Below are positions 56,597 to 63,798 of a DNA stretch of 64,000 nt, one piece after another (position 1 is the stretch's first letter; every line of letters starts with the position of its first letter). Source of the stretch: an uncultured Bacilli bacterium (GTDB lineage: Bacteria; Bacillota_I; Bacilli_A; RF39; UBA660); the NCBI GenBank assembly GCA_910584165.1, contig CAJTZU010000005.1, positions 62,001-126,000 on the forward strand, written 5' to 3'. Both the position numbers and the translations under genes were made by a program. Under the pieces are notes generated by a model. The model had not been told where the DNA came from. It saw only the letters and a program-made list of their open reading frames with translations, and ran no database searches.

Positions 56597-56893
56597 ATGA
56601 ATAAGTATGAAGTAAAGTGGGTATATAACCCTAAAACGCATAATTTAAAGATTGTTAATTCGTATTTAATAACAGAAAAAAAAGAGATGTACAAGCAATT
56701 AAAACTTCATAGTAGCGATTTAGGAAAGGTAAATAGAACTCTTAATTCATCTTTAAATGAGTGGATAGCACATAATCGTTTATACGAACTAGGATTATTT
56801 AAAGATTATTGTAGAGATTGTGATTTAACTATGAATGAAAGCAAATTTAGAAGATTCTGTTATTGGATATTGAGTAGATTTTATAGAAGATAG
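56597..56893 (+). CDS. Small phage protein, unknown
   Basis: 98 residues, basic, with no signal or membrane helix, and a Cys pair in YCRDCDLTM. Translation is coupled to the preceding gene, whose stop is directly followed by this ATG; GGGAGATG lies upstream. No family recognised. Confidence 0.5.
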   Translation: MNKYEVKWVYNPKTHNLKIVNSYLITEKKEMYKQLKLHSSDLGKVNRTLNSSLNEWIAHNRLYELGLFKDYCRDCDLTMNESKFRRFCYWILSRFYRR

Positions 56894-56902
56894 GAGAAAT
56901 AT

Positions 56903-57415
56903 ATGAATAAAGAAGAAAAAATATTAAATGAAATAAAAGAAACAAGGAACCATTTGCGAAGTTTAGAACTTGAAGTGAGTAGTTTAAGATTAAATAAAAA
57001 AAGGTGGAAACCGTCCCTAGGAGAAGTTTATTATTGTATAAATTTTGGTCATGTATCAAGGTTTATTAATACTTTTGGTGTTGACGATAATATATCAACT
57101 GGAAACTATTTTCAATCAAAAGAAGAAGTTTCTTTTGAAATTGAAAGATTAAAAATATTAGAACAGTTAAAAAGCTATAGCTATAGTTTTACTTGCAAGG
57201 ATTGGAAAGATGAGCAAATTTTAAAATATTTTATATATTATAATTATGAAACTGGAACGATAGAAATCGGGTTTGAAGATAACTATTCTACAGGTAATAT
57301 GATTTATTTTATAAGTGAAAAATCTGCTAAAGAGGCTATTGCTAATATTGGCTTTGAAAATTTAAAAAGATATTATTTTTTAGTGGGAAAAGGAGAAAAG
57401 AAAAAATGCCAATAG
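56903..57415 (+). CDS. Phage protein with N-terminal coiled coil
   Basis: 170 residues. Residues 1-30 form a heptad coiled coil (EEKILNEIKETRNHLRSLELEV), followed by WKPSLGEVYYCINF and a beta-rich C-terminal part. The W-x-P-x-x-GE-x-Y pattern appears in several phage accessory proteins of unknown role. AGGAGAAAT before the start. Overlaps the next gene by ten bases. Confidence 0.55.
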   Translation: MNKEEKILNEIKETRNHLRSLELEVSSLRLNKKRWKPSLGEVYYCINFGHVSRFINTFGVDDNISTGNYFQSKEEVSFEIERLKILEQLKSYSYSFTCKDWKDEQILKYFIYYNYETGTIEIGFEDNYSTGNMIYFISEKSAKEAIANIGFENLKRYYFLVGKGEKKKCQ

Positions 57416-57630
57416 ATGATAAAAAAGATATTGAATATATTAATGTGCCAATTTATATAGAAAAAGCAATAAAAAAATTATTTAAGTTGAATAAGAATCA
57501 AAGAGAATTAAAACAGCAAGTTAAAGATTATATGATTACTCATAATATTCCAACTAATACACCACTAGAATTCTTAAAATATTTTCCACAAGAACAAGTA
57601 GATGAAAATCAAATGAAGTTAGATATATAG
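57406..57630 (+). CDS. Small phage protein, unknown
   Basis: 74 residues, charged, helical in the middle (IEKAIKKLFKLNKNQRELKQQVKDYM), then an acidic end. No family recognised. Start overlaps the previous gene, AAAGGAGAAAAG upstream. Confidence 0.5.
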   Translation: MPIDDKKDIEYINVPIYIEKAIKKLFKLNKNQRELKQQVKDYMITHNIPTNTPLEFLKYFPQEQVDENQMKLDI

Positions 57631-57666
57631 GTAATATATAAATTTAGTAGAGAAGGTGAAAAAATA

Positions 57667-57708
57667 ATGGGACAAGAAGGTATTAAATGCTTGAAGAAGA
57701 TTTATTAG
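57667..57708 (+). pseudogene. 13-codon gene remnant (duplicated start)
   Basis: ATG GGA CAA with GAGAAGGTG upstream and a TAG after 13 codons. The 30 bases at 57649-57678 match 58353-58382 with only two or three differences, so this is probably the copied start region of the 58381 gene that was cut short. Translation of the peptide is doubtful. Confidence 0.4.
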
Positions 57709-57797
57709 CAATCATAGATATTATCTATTTAGATAGTTTAAAAATTTATGAATCGCCTTTATTGAAGTATAGATTGTGGGAATTATTTAGGAGGTAA
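57687..57797 (+). CDS. 36-residue phage ORF
   Basis: ATG at 57687 with AAGAAGGT upstream, stop TAA at 57795-57797. The last codons contain AGGAGG, the ribosome binding site of the next gene, so the ORF may couple translation. The peptide is acidic and helical with an aromatic end (KYRLWELFRR). No family recognised. Confidence 0.45.
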   Translation: MLEEDLLAIIDIIYLDSLKIYESPLLKYRLWELFRR

Positions 57798-57799
57798 GA

Positions 57800-58150
57800 G
57801 TGGAATTAAAAGAAGGAATGTATGTAAGAAGTAGATTAGGCATAGGTAAAATAATCAAAGTAGATGAAGATGATGTTACTATTGATTTTTCAAATATTAC
57901 TATAGTCTTGCCAATTTCTAATACTAACATATATAAGACTAGTTACAATATAGTAGATTTAATAAAAAAAGATGATATTCTTCTTGGAAATGATGGAAAA
58001 ATGTATCAATGTTGGAAAATTTATAAAGGATATGTATTTACTTATTCCAAAAATAAAGAAGGTCAAACGATTACACTAGTAGATTATCAAATAAACAGAG
58101 TTTTAACAAAAGAACAATTTGAAAGTATGGCTTATAAGGTAGGTGATTAG
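57800..58150 (+). CDS. Phage protein with SH3-like N-terminus
   Basis: 116 residues, GTG start five bases after AGGAGG. The N-terminus LKEGMYVRSRLGIGKIIKVDEDDVTIDF reads as a small beta-barrel (KOW/Tudor-like) domain, and the end VLTKEQFESMAYKVGD resembles a recurring C-terminus in Firmicutes phage proteins. Function unknown. Stop directly abuts the next ATG. Confidence 0.55.
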   Translation: MELKEGMYVRSRLGIGKIIKVDEDDVTIDFSNITIVLPISNTNIYKTSYNIVDLIKKDDILLGNDGKMYQCWKIYKGYVFTYSKNKEGQTITLVDYQINRVLTKEQFESMAYKVGD

Positions 58151-58381
58151 ATGTTAAAGATAAAAGATAGTGTAGATTTAAAAGAACTAGAGAAGTTTGG
58201 ATTTGTGTACAATGATGATTTAGGACAATATATCGTTAATATAATTAATGAACCATTAACTATAAATTGTTGGAATAGAAAAATAAATATAATTGATTAT
58301 GGTATATTGACAGAAAATATTTTAGTTGAAATAATGTATGACCTAATAAAAGATGGATTAGTAGAGAAGGTGGAAAAATAA
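58151..58381 (+). CDS. Small phage protein, unknown
   Basis: 76 residues with VDLKELEKFGFVYNDDLGQY followed by a short strand-helix part, a pattern common in small phage early proteins. The stop shares its A with the next ATG (TAATG). No family name can be given. Confidence 0.5.
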   Translation: MLKIKDSVDLKELEKFGFVYNDDLGQYIVNIINEPLTINCWNRKINIIDYGILTENILVEIMYDLIKDGLVEKVEK

Positions 58382-58986
58382 TGGGGCAAAGATTAAATAT
58401 AGAAATAAAAAGTAAAAATAAAGTAATAGCAAACTGTTATTATCATTGGAGTGGATATTCATTATCTTCATTAAAATTAACAAAAAACATAATAGATGGC
58501 TTTGATGAAGTAAAAGAGGAAAATGATTTATTATATGCAATTAGGTTGTTAGGATTAACTGGTGCTGGATTAACAAGAGAAGGTTTTAGTTATTTATATA
58601 AAAATATCCCTAACTTTGATATGTGTGAAAAGATAAAATCAGATAATCCTTTTTCAATACAATATAAATATCCTATTTCTATAAATAGAGATGATGGATT
58701 AATAGAAATTGATGAAGAAAATATGGAAGCAAACAGAAAATGGGAAGAAGGAAGAATCACTATCAACATTGATAAAAAAACATTTCATTTCGGTGTGTTA
58801 CTTGAATTTTCAAAAAAAGAAGTAGAAGAAGATTATTTTGATGAAAATTGGGAAGAGTCAGATATTAAATTAAAAGATATTCCATTTTCAGAAATAGATA
58901 ACTATATTTCAAAAATATCAAAAATGGTAGAAAATAAAGATTACTATTTTAAAATAGGTGATAATTATTATTCATTAATAGAATAG
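58381..58986 (+). CDS. Phage protein of about 200 residues, unknown
   Basis: 201 residues, acidic. The start MGQRLNIEIKSKNKVIANCYYHWSGYSLSSLKL contains a conserved-looking N-terminus seen in phage accessory proteins that begin G-Q-R-L; LLGLTGAGLTREGFSYL follows. No catalytic motif. Its start region is partly duplicated at 57649-57678. AGAAGGTGG upstream, coupled to the previous gene. Confidence 0.55.
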   Translation: MGQRLNIEIKSKNKVIANCYYHWSGYSLSSLKLTKNIIDGFDEVKEENDLLYAIRLLGLTGAGLTREGFSYLYKNIPNFDMCEKIKSDNPFSIQYKYPISINRDDGLIEIDEENMEANRKWEEGRITINIDKKTFHFGVLLEFSKKEVEEDYFDENWEESDIKLKDIPFSEIDNYISKISKMVENKDYYFKIGDNYYSLIE

Positions 58987-58997
58987 GTAGAGGCGAA

Positions 58998-59195
58998 ATG
59001 AAAATAAGTGAAGTTATAAAAGAATTAGAAGAAATGAAACAAAAGTATGGAGATATAAAAGTTCGTGCTTATGACCGTACTTCGACCGATGGAGATGTTG
59101 AACATATAGTATATAGCGAAGTATATAATTCAGTTTTAATTGATATGTGGTATGAGGATGATGATGGTGCATGTTATGAGACCTTTCATGACTAG
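58998..59195 (+). CDS. Small phage protein (MKISEVIKELE family)
   Basis: 65 residues. The opening ISEVIKELEEMKQKYGDIKVRAYD matches the widespread small phage/bacterial proteins that begin with a helix and a G-D-I-x-V strand; an acidic WYEDDDGAC block follows. Function unknown. Overlaps the next gene. Confidence 0.55.
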   Translation: MKISEVIKELEEMKQKYGDIKVRAYDRTSTDGDVEHIVYSEVYNSVLIDMWYEDDDGACYETFHD

Positions 59196-59412
59196 AAAAG
59201 AGCAAATAAAAGAACTATTTAAACACTATTATCATTTTTGTAATTATGTTAATTGTCATCACAACTATTATAGCCGTTTCTTTTTTATAATGCCAAATGA
59301 GTATTTATCAAAATTATCAAGAGAATATATTTTAGATTTTGCAAGAACAAGAAAACTAAACGTTGAATTTAATGAAAACAATATTAAATTTATTGGAGGG
59401 AAGAATGTATAA
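59176..59412 (+). CDS. Small Cys/His-rich phage protein
   Basis: 78 residues from the ATG at 59176 (GGTG six bases upstream); the longer frame to 59140 starts inside the previous gene, and 59188 is another candidate. The HYYHFCNYVNCHHNYYSRF stretch might bind a metal. The end FIGGKNV overlaps the next gene by eight bases. Confidence 0.45.
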   Translation: MRPFMTRKEQIKELFKHYYHFCNYVNCHHNYYSRFFFIMPNEYLSKLSREYILDFARTRKLNVEFNENNIKFIGGKNV

Positions 59413-59686
59413 AGTAAGAGTAACTAATCCATACATCTTTATGAATTCTATCAGAGAGAACAAAAATCCACAGTTTGAGAACTTTTCTAAAAATGAATTA
59501 ATAGAGATGTTGAACATTTTATCGGATGAGTATAGAGATTGTTATCAAAGAATAGAGAAAACAATTGAATTTATTACTAGGACACAGTATGATGAAGAAT
59601 TACGAAGCCATGTTTATGGACTTACTTTTGTAGGAACAGAGAAAGTTAGAGCAATTTTAAAAGGAGAGAAAGATGAAACTAATTAA
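59405..59686 (+). CDS. Small phage protein, unknown
   Basis: 93 residues, start at 59405 with GGAGGGAAGA; helical with FSKNELIEMLNILSDEYRDCYQRI and acidic end. No family recognised. The next gene starts 13 bases before its stop. Confidence 0.5.
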   Translation: MYKVRVTNPYIFMNSIRENKNPQFENFSKNELIEMLNILSDEYRDCYQRIEKTIEFITRTQYDEELRSHVYGLTFVGTEKVRAILKGEKDETN

Positions 59687-59942
59687 GAATTGGGAAGAAT
59701 TAGCAAAAGTACCAGCAAATGATAAATTCAAAATAGAAGTAGATTTAAAAAGAGGTAATGGTTGGATAAGACCAATTAAAAAAAATGAAGAAACATCAGA
59801 CGATTATTACTTTAATAATGTTTACTTACATACTCACACATTTTATGGTAATTGGTATCAAGATAGCACTAAAATATTTCAAGAACATGGTTTTGATATT
59901 GAAATAGATAATTGGGATAAGGAAGTGATAGAAGATGGGTAA
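59673..59942 (+). CDS. Small phage protein, unknown
   Basis: 89 residues. Starts KLIKNWEELAKVP, then KFKIEVDLKRGNGWIRP and several His/Trp/Tyr residues. It looks beta-rich. AAAGGAGAG at the overlapping previous gene provides the ribosome binding site. No function seen. Confidence 0.5.
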   Translation: MKLIKNWEELAKVPANDKFKIEVDLKRGNGWIRPIKKNEETSDDYYFNNVYLHTHTFYGNWYQDSTKIFQEHGFDIEIDNWDKEVIEDG

Positions 59943-60231
59943 ATACAATTCAAGAATAAATGTCATGTTGGAAAGTGATATTGAGCCTGACTGCGAAGAT
60001 TTTTATTTAGCAGAAATAGAGGAGAAGGCTGAAAAGTGTGATTCATTACAACAAGAAAAAGAGCAACTAATAAAATACTTGGAAGATAAGATAAAAGATT
60101 GTGAAGAACAAGTTGAATATGTAAAAACTCGAAAAGTTCTTAATCGAACTCCTAACAGATATATTAGTGAAGGAGTTTTGATAGCATCTAAAGATATTTT
60201 AGAAAAGGTTAGGAGTGGTAAGTATGAATAG
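59935..60231 (+). CDS. Phage coiled-coil protein (tandem paralogue 1)
   Basis: 98 residues. The acidic N-terminus is followed by a coiled coil CDSLQQEKEQLIKYLEDKI and ends LEKVRSGKYE. The adjacent gene has the same coiled-coil core and tail, so the two arose by tandem duplication. Stop overlaps the next ATG by eight bases. Confidence 0.55.
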   Translation: MGKYNSRINVMLESDIEPDCEDFYLAEIEEKAEKCDSLQQEKEQLIKYLEDKIKDCEEQVEYVKTRKVLNRTPNRYISEGVLIASKDILEKVRSGKYE

Positions 60232-60532
60232 TGAAAAAATAATAATGGAATTATCAAGAATATCAACACCAACAGGAATAACTTGTTGTGGAGATATTAC
60301 ATTAGATGATTCCACTTGTGATGAAATCATTGAATATGTTACAGATATTGAAGAAAAGGCAAATAAATATGATACTTTGCAACAACAAAAAGATCAACTA
60401 ATAAAGTATCTAGAAGATTTCGTAAACAAAACAGATTATGAAGTAAATGTAAAAGAGAATTATCCATATCTTGCATGGGCTAATGCTTATAAGGATTTAC
60501 TAGAAAGGATTAAAAGTGGTAAGTATGAATAA
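60224..60532 (+). CDS. Phage coiled-coil protein (tandem paralogue 2)
   Basis: 102 residues from the ATG at 60224 (GGTAAGT upstream, inside the end of paralogue 1). YDTLQQQKDQLIKYLEDFV and the tail LLERIKSGKYE mirror paralogue 1. The sequence around its stop repeats the same gene-junction layout. Function unknown. Confidence 0.55.
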   Translation: MNSEKIIMELSRISTPTGITCCGDITLDDSTCDEIIEYVTDIEEKANKYDTLQQQKDQLIKYLEDFVNKTDYEVNVKENYPYLAWANAYKDLLERIKSGKYE

Positions 60533-60878
60533 AAAAGAATGTATGGATATATTAGAACAAAATAAAGAGTTACTAAAATTAGTGGAAGAAAATCCGACAT
60601 TGCCAATGGTGTTCTTTGTTGATAGTGAAGATGTGTGTGACGATTATAGTTATACTTTTATGAAGTTAAGAAGAGTTTATAAAGGAATAATTTATGAGAG
60701 CACTATAAATGATGCTGTTTACATTTCTAAAGAAGATTATGTAGAAGAATTATGTGATTATTATTCAGATGATGTTAGATACTCAAATTTAACAGCTGAA
60801 GAGTATGAAAAAGAAATGCAAAAAGAAGCAGATAAGGCCCCACATTATGAAGCAATTATTGTTTATATAGGATTATAA
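60525..60878 (+). CDS. Acidic phage protein, unknown
   Basis: 117 residues from the ATG at 60525 (GGTAAGT upstream). Strongly acidic, with LPMVFFVDSEDVCDDYSYTFMKL and LTAEEYEKEMQKEADKAP. The end AIIVYIGL looks like a strand. A small helical/beta fold is likely; no family recognised. One base before the ASCH gene. Confidence 0.5.
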   Translation: MNKKECMDILEQNKELLKLVEENPTLPMVFFVDSEDVCDDYSYTFMKLRRVYKGIIYESTINDAVYISKEDYVEELCDYYSDDVRYSNLTAEEYEKEMQKEADKAPHYEAIIVYIGL

Positions 60879-60879
60879 G

Positions 60880-61200
60880 ATGTTAACATTGCCAATTAAG
60901 AAGAAATGGTTTGATATGATTCTCTCTAGAGAAAAGACAGAAGAGTATCGAGAGATTAAACCATATTGGGATATAAGATTTAAAAATTCATTATATGACA
61001 TAACATTAGAGAATTGGGTTAAACCAATAATAAAATTTGCTCAAGGAACAGTAATATTTAAAAATGGATATCAAAAGAATGCTCCAAAAATTAAGTGCTT
61101 TATAGAATTAAAACAAGGTTATGGTAAAACAGAGTGGGGAGCAGAACCCAAAAAGTTATACTATGTACTTAAAATATTGAGCGTAGAAAGGATAAATTGA
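60880..61200 (+). CDS. ASCH-domain (PUA-like) phage protein
   Basis: 106 residues. LTLPIKKKWFDMILSREKTEEYREIKPYW is the ASCH opening (K-x-G/R-KTEEYR), followed by VIFKNGY and strands ending YVLKILSVE. ASCH domains share the PUA fold and bind RNA, or in some cases degrade modified nucleosides. Phage copies are frequent in Firmicutes; the target is not known. Confidence 0.8.
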   Translation: MLTLPIKKKWFDMILSREKTEEYREIKPYWDIRFKNSLYDITLENWVKPIIKFAQGTVIFKNGYQKNAPKIKCFIELKQGYGKTEWGAEPKKLYYVLKILSVERIN

Positions 61201-61204
61201 AGTT

Positions 61205-61393
61205 ATGAGTGTATTAAGAAAAGCAGCACGTAATAAAGAACGTGAAGAAATTAAAGAACATTATGGTAAAAGAAGCAAGCAACGATGCCCGAAATGTGGA
61301 AAATTTTCATTGTTTAAATGGGTAAGTAGACAACACAAAGTAGTTAAATGTGTTAGATGCGGTAAGGAAATCAATTTAGGAGATATAAAATGA
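61205..61393 (+). CDS. Small zinc-ribbon phage protein
   Basis: 62 residues, very basic. CPKCGKFSLFKW...VVKCVRCGKEI gives a CxxC/CxxC zinc ribbon at residues about 29-54. It probably binds nucleic acid. Overlaps the next gene by four bases. Confidence 0.6.
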   Translation: MSVLRKAARNKEREEIKEHYGKRSKQRCPKCGKFSLFKWVSRQHKVVKCVRCGKEINLGDIK

Positions 61394-61599
61394 AAACAAA
61401 AATTTATATTATTAAAGAAAGGAATTCAGATGATTTCAGAAAAGAAGTAAACGAGTATATATCAAATATTGATTTAGTAGATATTAAATTTTCGTATGTA
61501 AAAGAAAGGGGACTTTCAGTATATGTAGCAATGATTATATATAAAGTAAAAAAAGACGAAGTAGATGAAGAAGATTATTTTGAACCTTGGTTGTTTTAA
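61390..61599 (+). CDS. Cse60-like small protein
   Basis: 69 residues. KIYIIKERNSDDFRKEVNEYIS and DIKFSYVKERGLSVYVAMIIYKV fit the Cse60/DUF2758 small-protein family found in Bacillus sporulation gene lists and in phages. The acidic C-terminus ends EPWLF. Overlaps the zinc-ribbon gene by four bases. Confidence 0.55.
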   Translation: MKTKIYIIKERNSDDFRKEVNEYISNIDLVDIKFSYVKERGLSVYVAMIIYKVKKDEVDEEDYFEPWLF

Positions 61600-61620
61600 T
61601 AAAAAGGATAAGATGAGAAT

Positions 61621-61929
61621 ATGAAAGAAAGTCATAATATAGAAGGTGCATTAAGTAAAAAAGAATTAGAAAGTATATTTCAAAGAAAATTTTTAAATTA
61701 TGAAGTAGATTTTTTCAATTATATAGTAGAATCTTACTATAAAAATAAAAAATTAACAGTATCTTTTGCTCGAAGAAACCAACGTCATAGTATATTAGAT
61801 TGTGCTCTTGTTTATATTGCAATGAAAATTATGGAAGAGCAAATCATAAGAGGTGAGAAAAACGAAGGATTATCTGCAGTACCGAGGGGTCTAGCGGAAG
61901 AATTATTAAAAAATAGAAAGAAGGAATAA
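61621..61929 (+). CDS. Small phage protein, unknown
   Basis: 102 residues. Helical with FARRNQRHSILDCALVYIAMKI and a basic end. No domain recognised. One base before the SPFH gene, so likely cotranscribed. Confidence 0.5.
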   Translation: MKESHNIEGALSKKELESIFQRKFLNYEVDFFNYIVESYYKNKKLTVSFARRNQRHSILDCALVYIAMKIMEEQIIRGEKNEGLSAVPRGLAEELLKNRKKE

Positions 61930-61930
61930 T

Positions 61931-62785
61931 ATGATTTTAATTATAATAAGTTTGATTTTAGTAATAGTATCAGCTGCGCTTTTAGGCGTAGACGTAGAAG
62001 AGGGGGAATTAAATTTTAGACCAAGAATGCTATTTAGTTTGTTATTTTTGGGAATTAATTTATTTGGTTGTTTTTCAACCGTAAAAACGGGAGAAATTGG
62101 AATCAAAACGAGATTTGGAAAGATTACAAATACGTATTTGAGTGAAGGTATTAACTTTAAATTACCTTTTGAAAAAATAGAAACAGTTAATATTAAAGTT
62201 CAAAAATATGAAAATGAAGAGACATTGGAAACATCAACTAAAGATATGCAGATTGTTACAGGAATAAAAGTGGTGGTTAATTTTCAAGTAGAAGGTGGAC
62301 AAGCAGTAGAGCTATATAGAAACGTTGGATCTAATTATAAGGAAACTGTTTTAGAACCTTCTATTCAAGAAACAATCAAAAGTATAATATCTAAATATAC
62401 AGCAGAAGAGTTAGTTACTAAAAGAAGTGATGTTGCAATAGATATTCAAAATACATTAAATGATAGAACTCACAAATATGGAATCAATATTGTTTCTATA
62501 AATATAAATAATTTTGATTTCAGTAAAACTTATAATGAATCTATTGAAAGAAAGGCAGTAGCAGAACAGAATGCTTTAACTGCTCAACAAGAGTTGGAAA
62601 CTACAAAAGCAGAAGCAGAAAAAAAGAAAATTGAAGCACAAGCCGAAGCAGACTCTAATAAAATTAAAGAAAAATCATTAACAGATAAAATTATTCAACA
62701 ACAATTTATTGAAAAATGGAATGGAGAACTTCCAAAAGTCACAAATGGAAATAATATATTTGATATTAGTAGCTTATTAAAATAG
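61931..62785 (+). CDS. SPFH/prohibitin-family membrane protein (prophage)
   Basis: 284 residues. Two N-terminal helices (about 2-20 and 33-50) anchor the protein; then the SPFH/Band 7 domain with TVKTGEIGIKTRFGKITNTYLSEGINFKLPFE, a central NYKETVLEPSIQETIKSIISKYTAEEL block, VSININNFDFS, and a long Ala/Glu/Lys coiled coil (about 205-250). Phage-borne prohibitin-like proteins occur in Firmicutes; some are thought to act on the membrane or counter host defence. The function here is not known. Confidence 0.85.
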   Translation: MILIIISLILVIVSAALLGVDVEEGELNFRPRMLFSLLFLGINLFGCFSTVKTGEIGIKTRFGKITNTYLSEGINFKLPFEKIETVNIKVQKYENEETLETSTKDMQIVTGIKVVVNFQVEGGQAVELYRNVGSNYKETVLEPSIQETIKSIISKYTAEELVTKRSDVAIDIQNTLNDRTHKYGINIVSININNFDFSKTYNESIERKAVAEQNALTAQQELETTKAEAEKKKIEAQAEADSNKIKEKSLTDKIIQQQFIEKWNGELPKVTNGNNIFDISSLLK

Positions 62786-62799
62786 AAAGGTATGATTAT

Positions 62800-63150
62800 A
62801 TGAAAGGAATTACTTTGTTAAAAAATATTCAAAAAGGTAAGTTTAACAATGATGATGAATTTGTATATCATAATCCATGCGATACATATAATAAATGCAT
62901 TGTTAGACTAGATTCAAAAACTCTATATTTTGATATATTCGGTCAGAGATTCACAATTACTACAGACCAAATCTTAAATGGAACGTTTATTAAACAAACA
63001 AGCCAAGATGAATTGTATGAACAAGCAATAAATAGAGTTTGTAAAACTCATCACATTTGTGAAGAGAACGATTTTAAATCTATAATTATTGCTTTAGAAA
63101 AAGAAATAGATTATTATCGTAACAAAACTAAAAAATTAATGAATAATTAG
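62800..63150 (+). CDS. Phage protein of 116 residues, unknown
   Basis: 116 residues. It starts KGITLLKNIQKGKF and has paired Cys in PCDTYNKC, then a beta segment TLYFDIFGQRFTITTDQIL, and a C-terminal helix with VCKTHHIC. Could form a small metal site. AAAGGTATG before the start. No family recognised. Confidence 0.5.
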   Translation: MKGITLLKNIQKGKFNNDDEFVYHNPCDTYNKCIVRLDSKTLYFDIFGQRFTITTDQILNGTFIKQTSQDELYEQAINRVCKTHHICEENDFKSIIIALEKEIDYYRNKTKKLMNN

Positions 63151-63239
63151 AAAATACGTAAAAGATAGATATTAGCAAGTTTTTTAATTATCAATAATCA
63201 AAAATGTTAATAAACATAATGCAAAAGTATAAAAAAATG

Positions 63240-63288
63240 TCTAATAAAAAAACTTGTCAGTTTTAGGGACTTTGTCAAGTTTATTAGA
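63240..63288. repeat. Long inverted repeat in a 156-nt gene-free gap
   Basis: TCTAATAAA (63240-63248) with TTTATTAGA (63280-63288), continued by ACTTG/CAAGT, enclosing TCAGTTTTAGGGACTTTGT. No T-tract follows on the plus strand, so this is not a simple terminator. It may be a protein-binding or mRNA-stability site between early-gene blocks. 63151-63239 shows no gene. Confidence 0.4.
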
Positions 63289-63306
63289 GAGAAAGAGAGG
63301 GATAAA

Positions 63307-63546
63307 ATGGAAAAAAATATTTTAATCAAATTTGATGATGGTACAGAAGAAATAGTTAAGCTAGGAATTGTGAGTGATGAAGAAGTAGACGAAATCGTAG
63401 GAGATATATGTGATAGGTTAAGTATCGTTAAATATCCTTATTTATGTGTAAAAATGGGAAGTTTGGTTATAGAAAATATAATTTTAAATGCTGATAAAAT
63501 AAAATTAATTAAAATAATAGAAGGATCGTATAATGAAACTAACTAA
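63307..63546 (+). CDS. Small acidic phage protein
   Basis: 79 residues with FDDGTEEIVKLG and DEEVDEIVGDICDRL, a beta strand then helix arrangement. AGAGAGGGATAAA upstream. Overlaps the next gene by 14 bases. No family recognised. Confidence 0.5.
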   Translation: MEKNILIKFDDGTEEIVKLGIVSDEEVDEIVGDICDRLSIVKYPYLCVKMGSLVIENIILNADKIKLIKIIEGSYNETN

Positions 63547-63772
63547 AGAAGAGTTAATAAGTTTTTTTAACGTAGTTAAGAAACAAGGAAATGATATTGT
63601 TATTAAATTAAAAATGCCTAACCAAACAGAGCCAGAAATAATTATGAATTATAACTCTAGTATTGATGTTAAATTAGAATATTACAAAAATACCTATGAT
63701 GAAAATCTAGTTCATAAAAATTGTAAAGATATTGAAATAATTGATATGTTAGCAACCAAAATACCATTTTAA
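63533..63772 (+). CDS. Small phage protein, unknown
   Basis: 79 residues. LTKEELISFFNVVKKQGNDIVIKLKM then LEYYKNTYDENL and a Cys in HKNCKDIEI. Similar layout to small phage early proteins. AGAAGGATCG precedes the start inside the previous gene. Confidence 0.5.
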   Translation: MKLTKEELISFFNVVKKQGNDIVIKLKMPNQTEPEIIMNYNSSIDVKLEYYKNTYDENLVHKNCKDIEIIDMLATKIPF

Positions 63773-63798
63773 TAATAAAAAAGGAAGGAATGAAAGTA

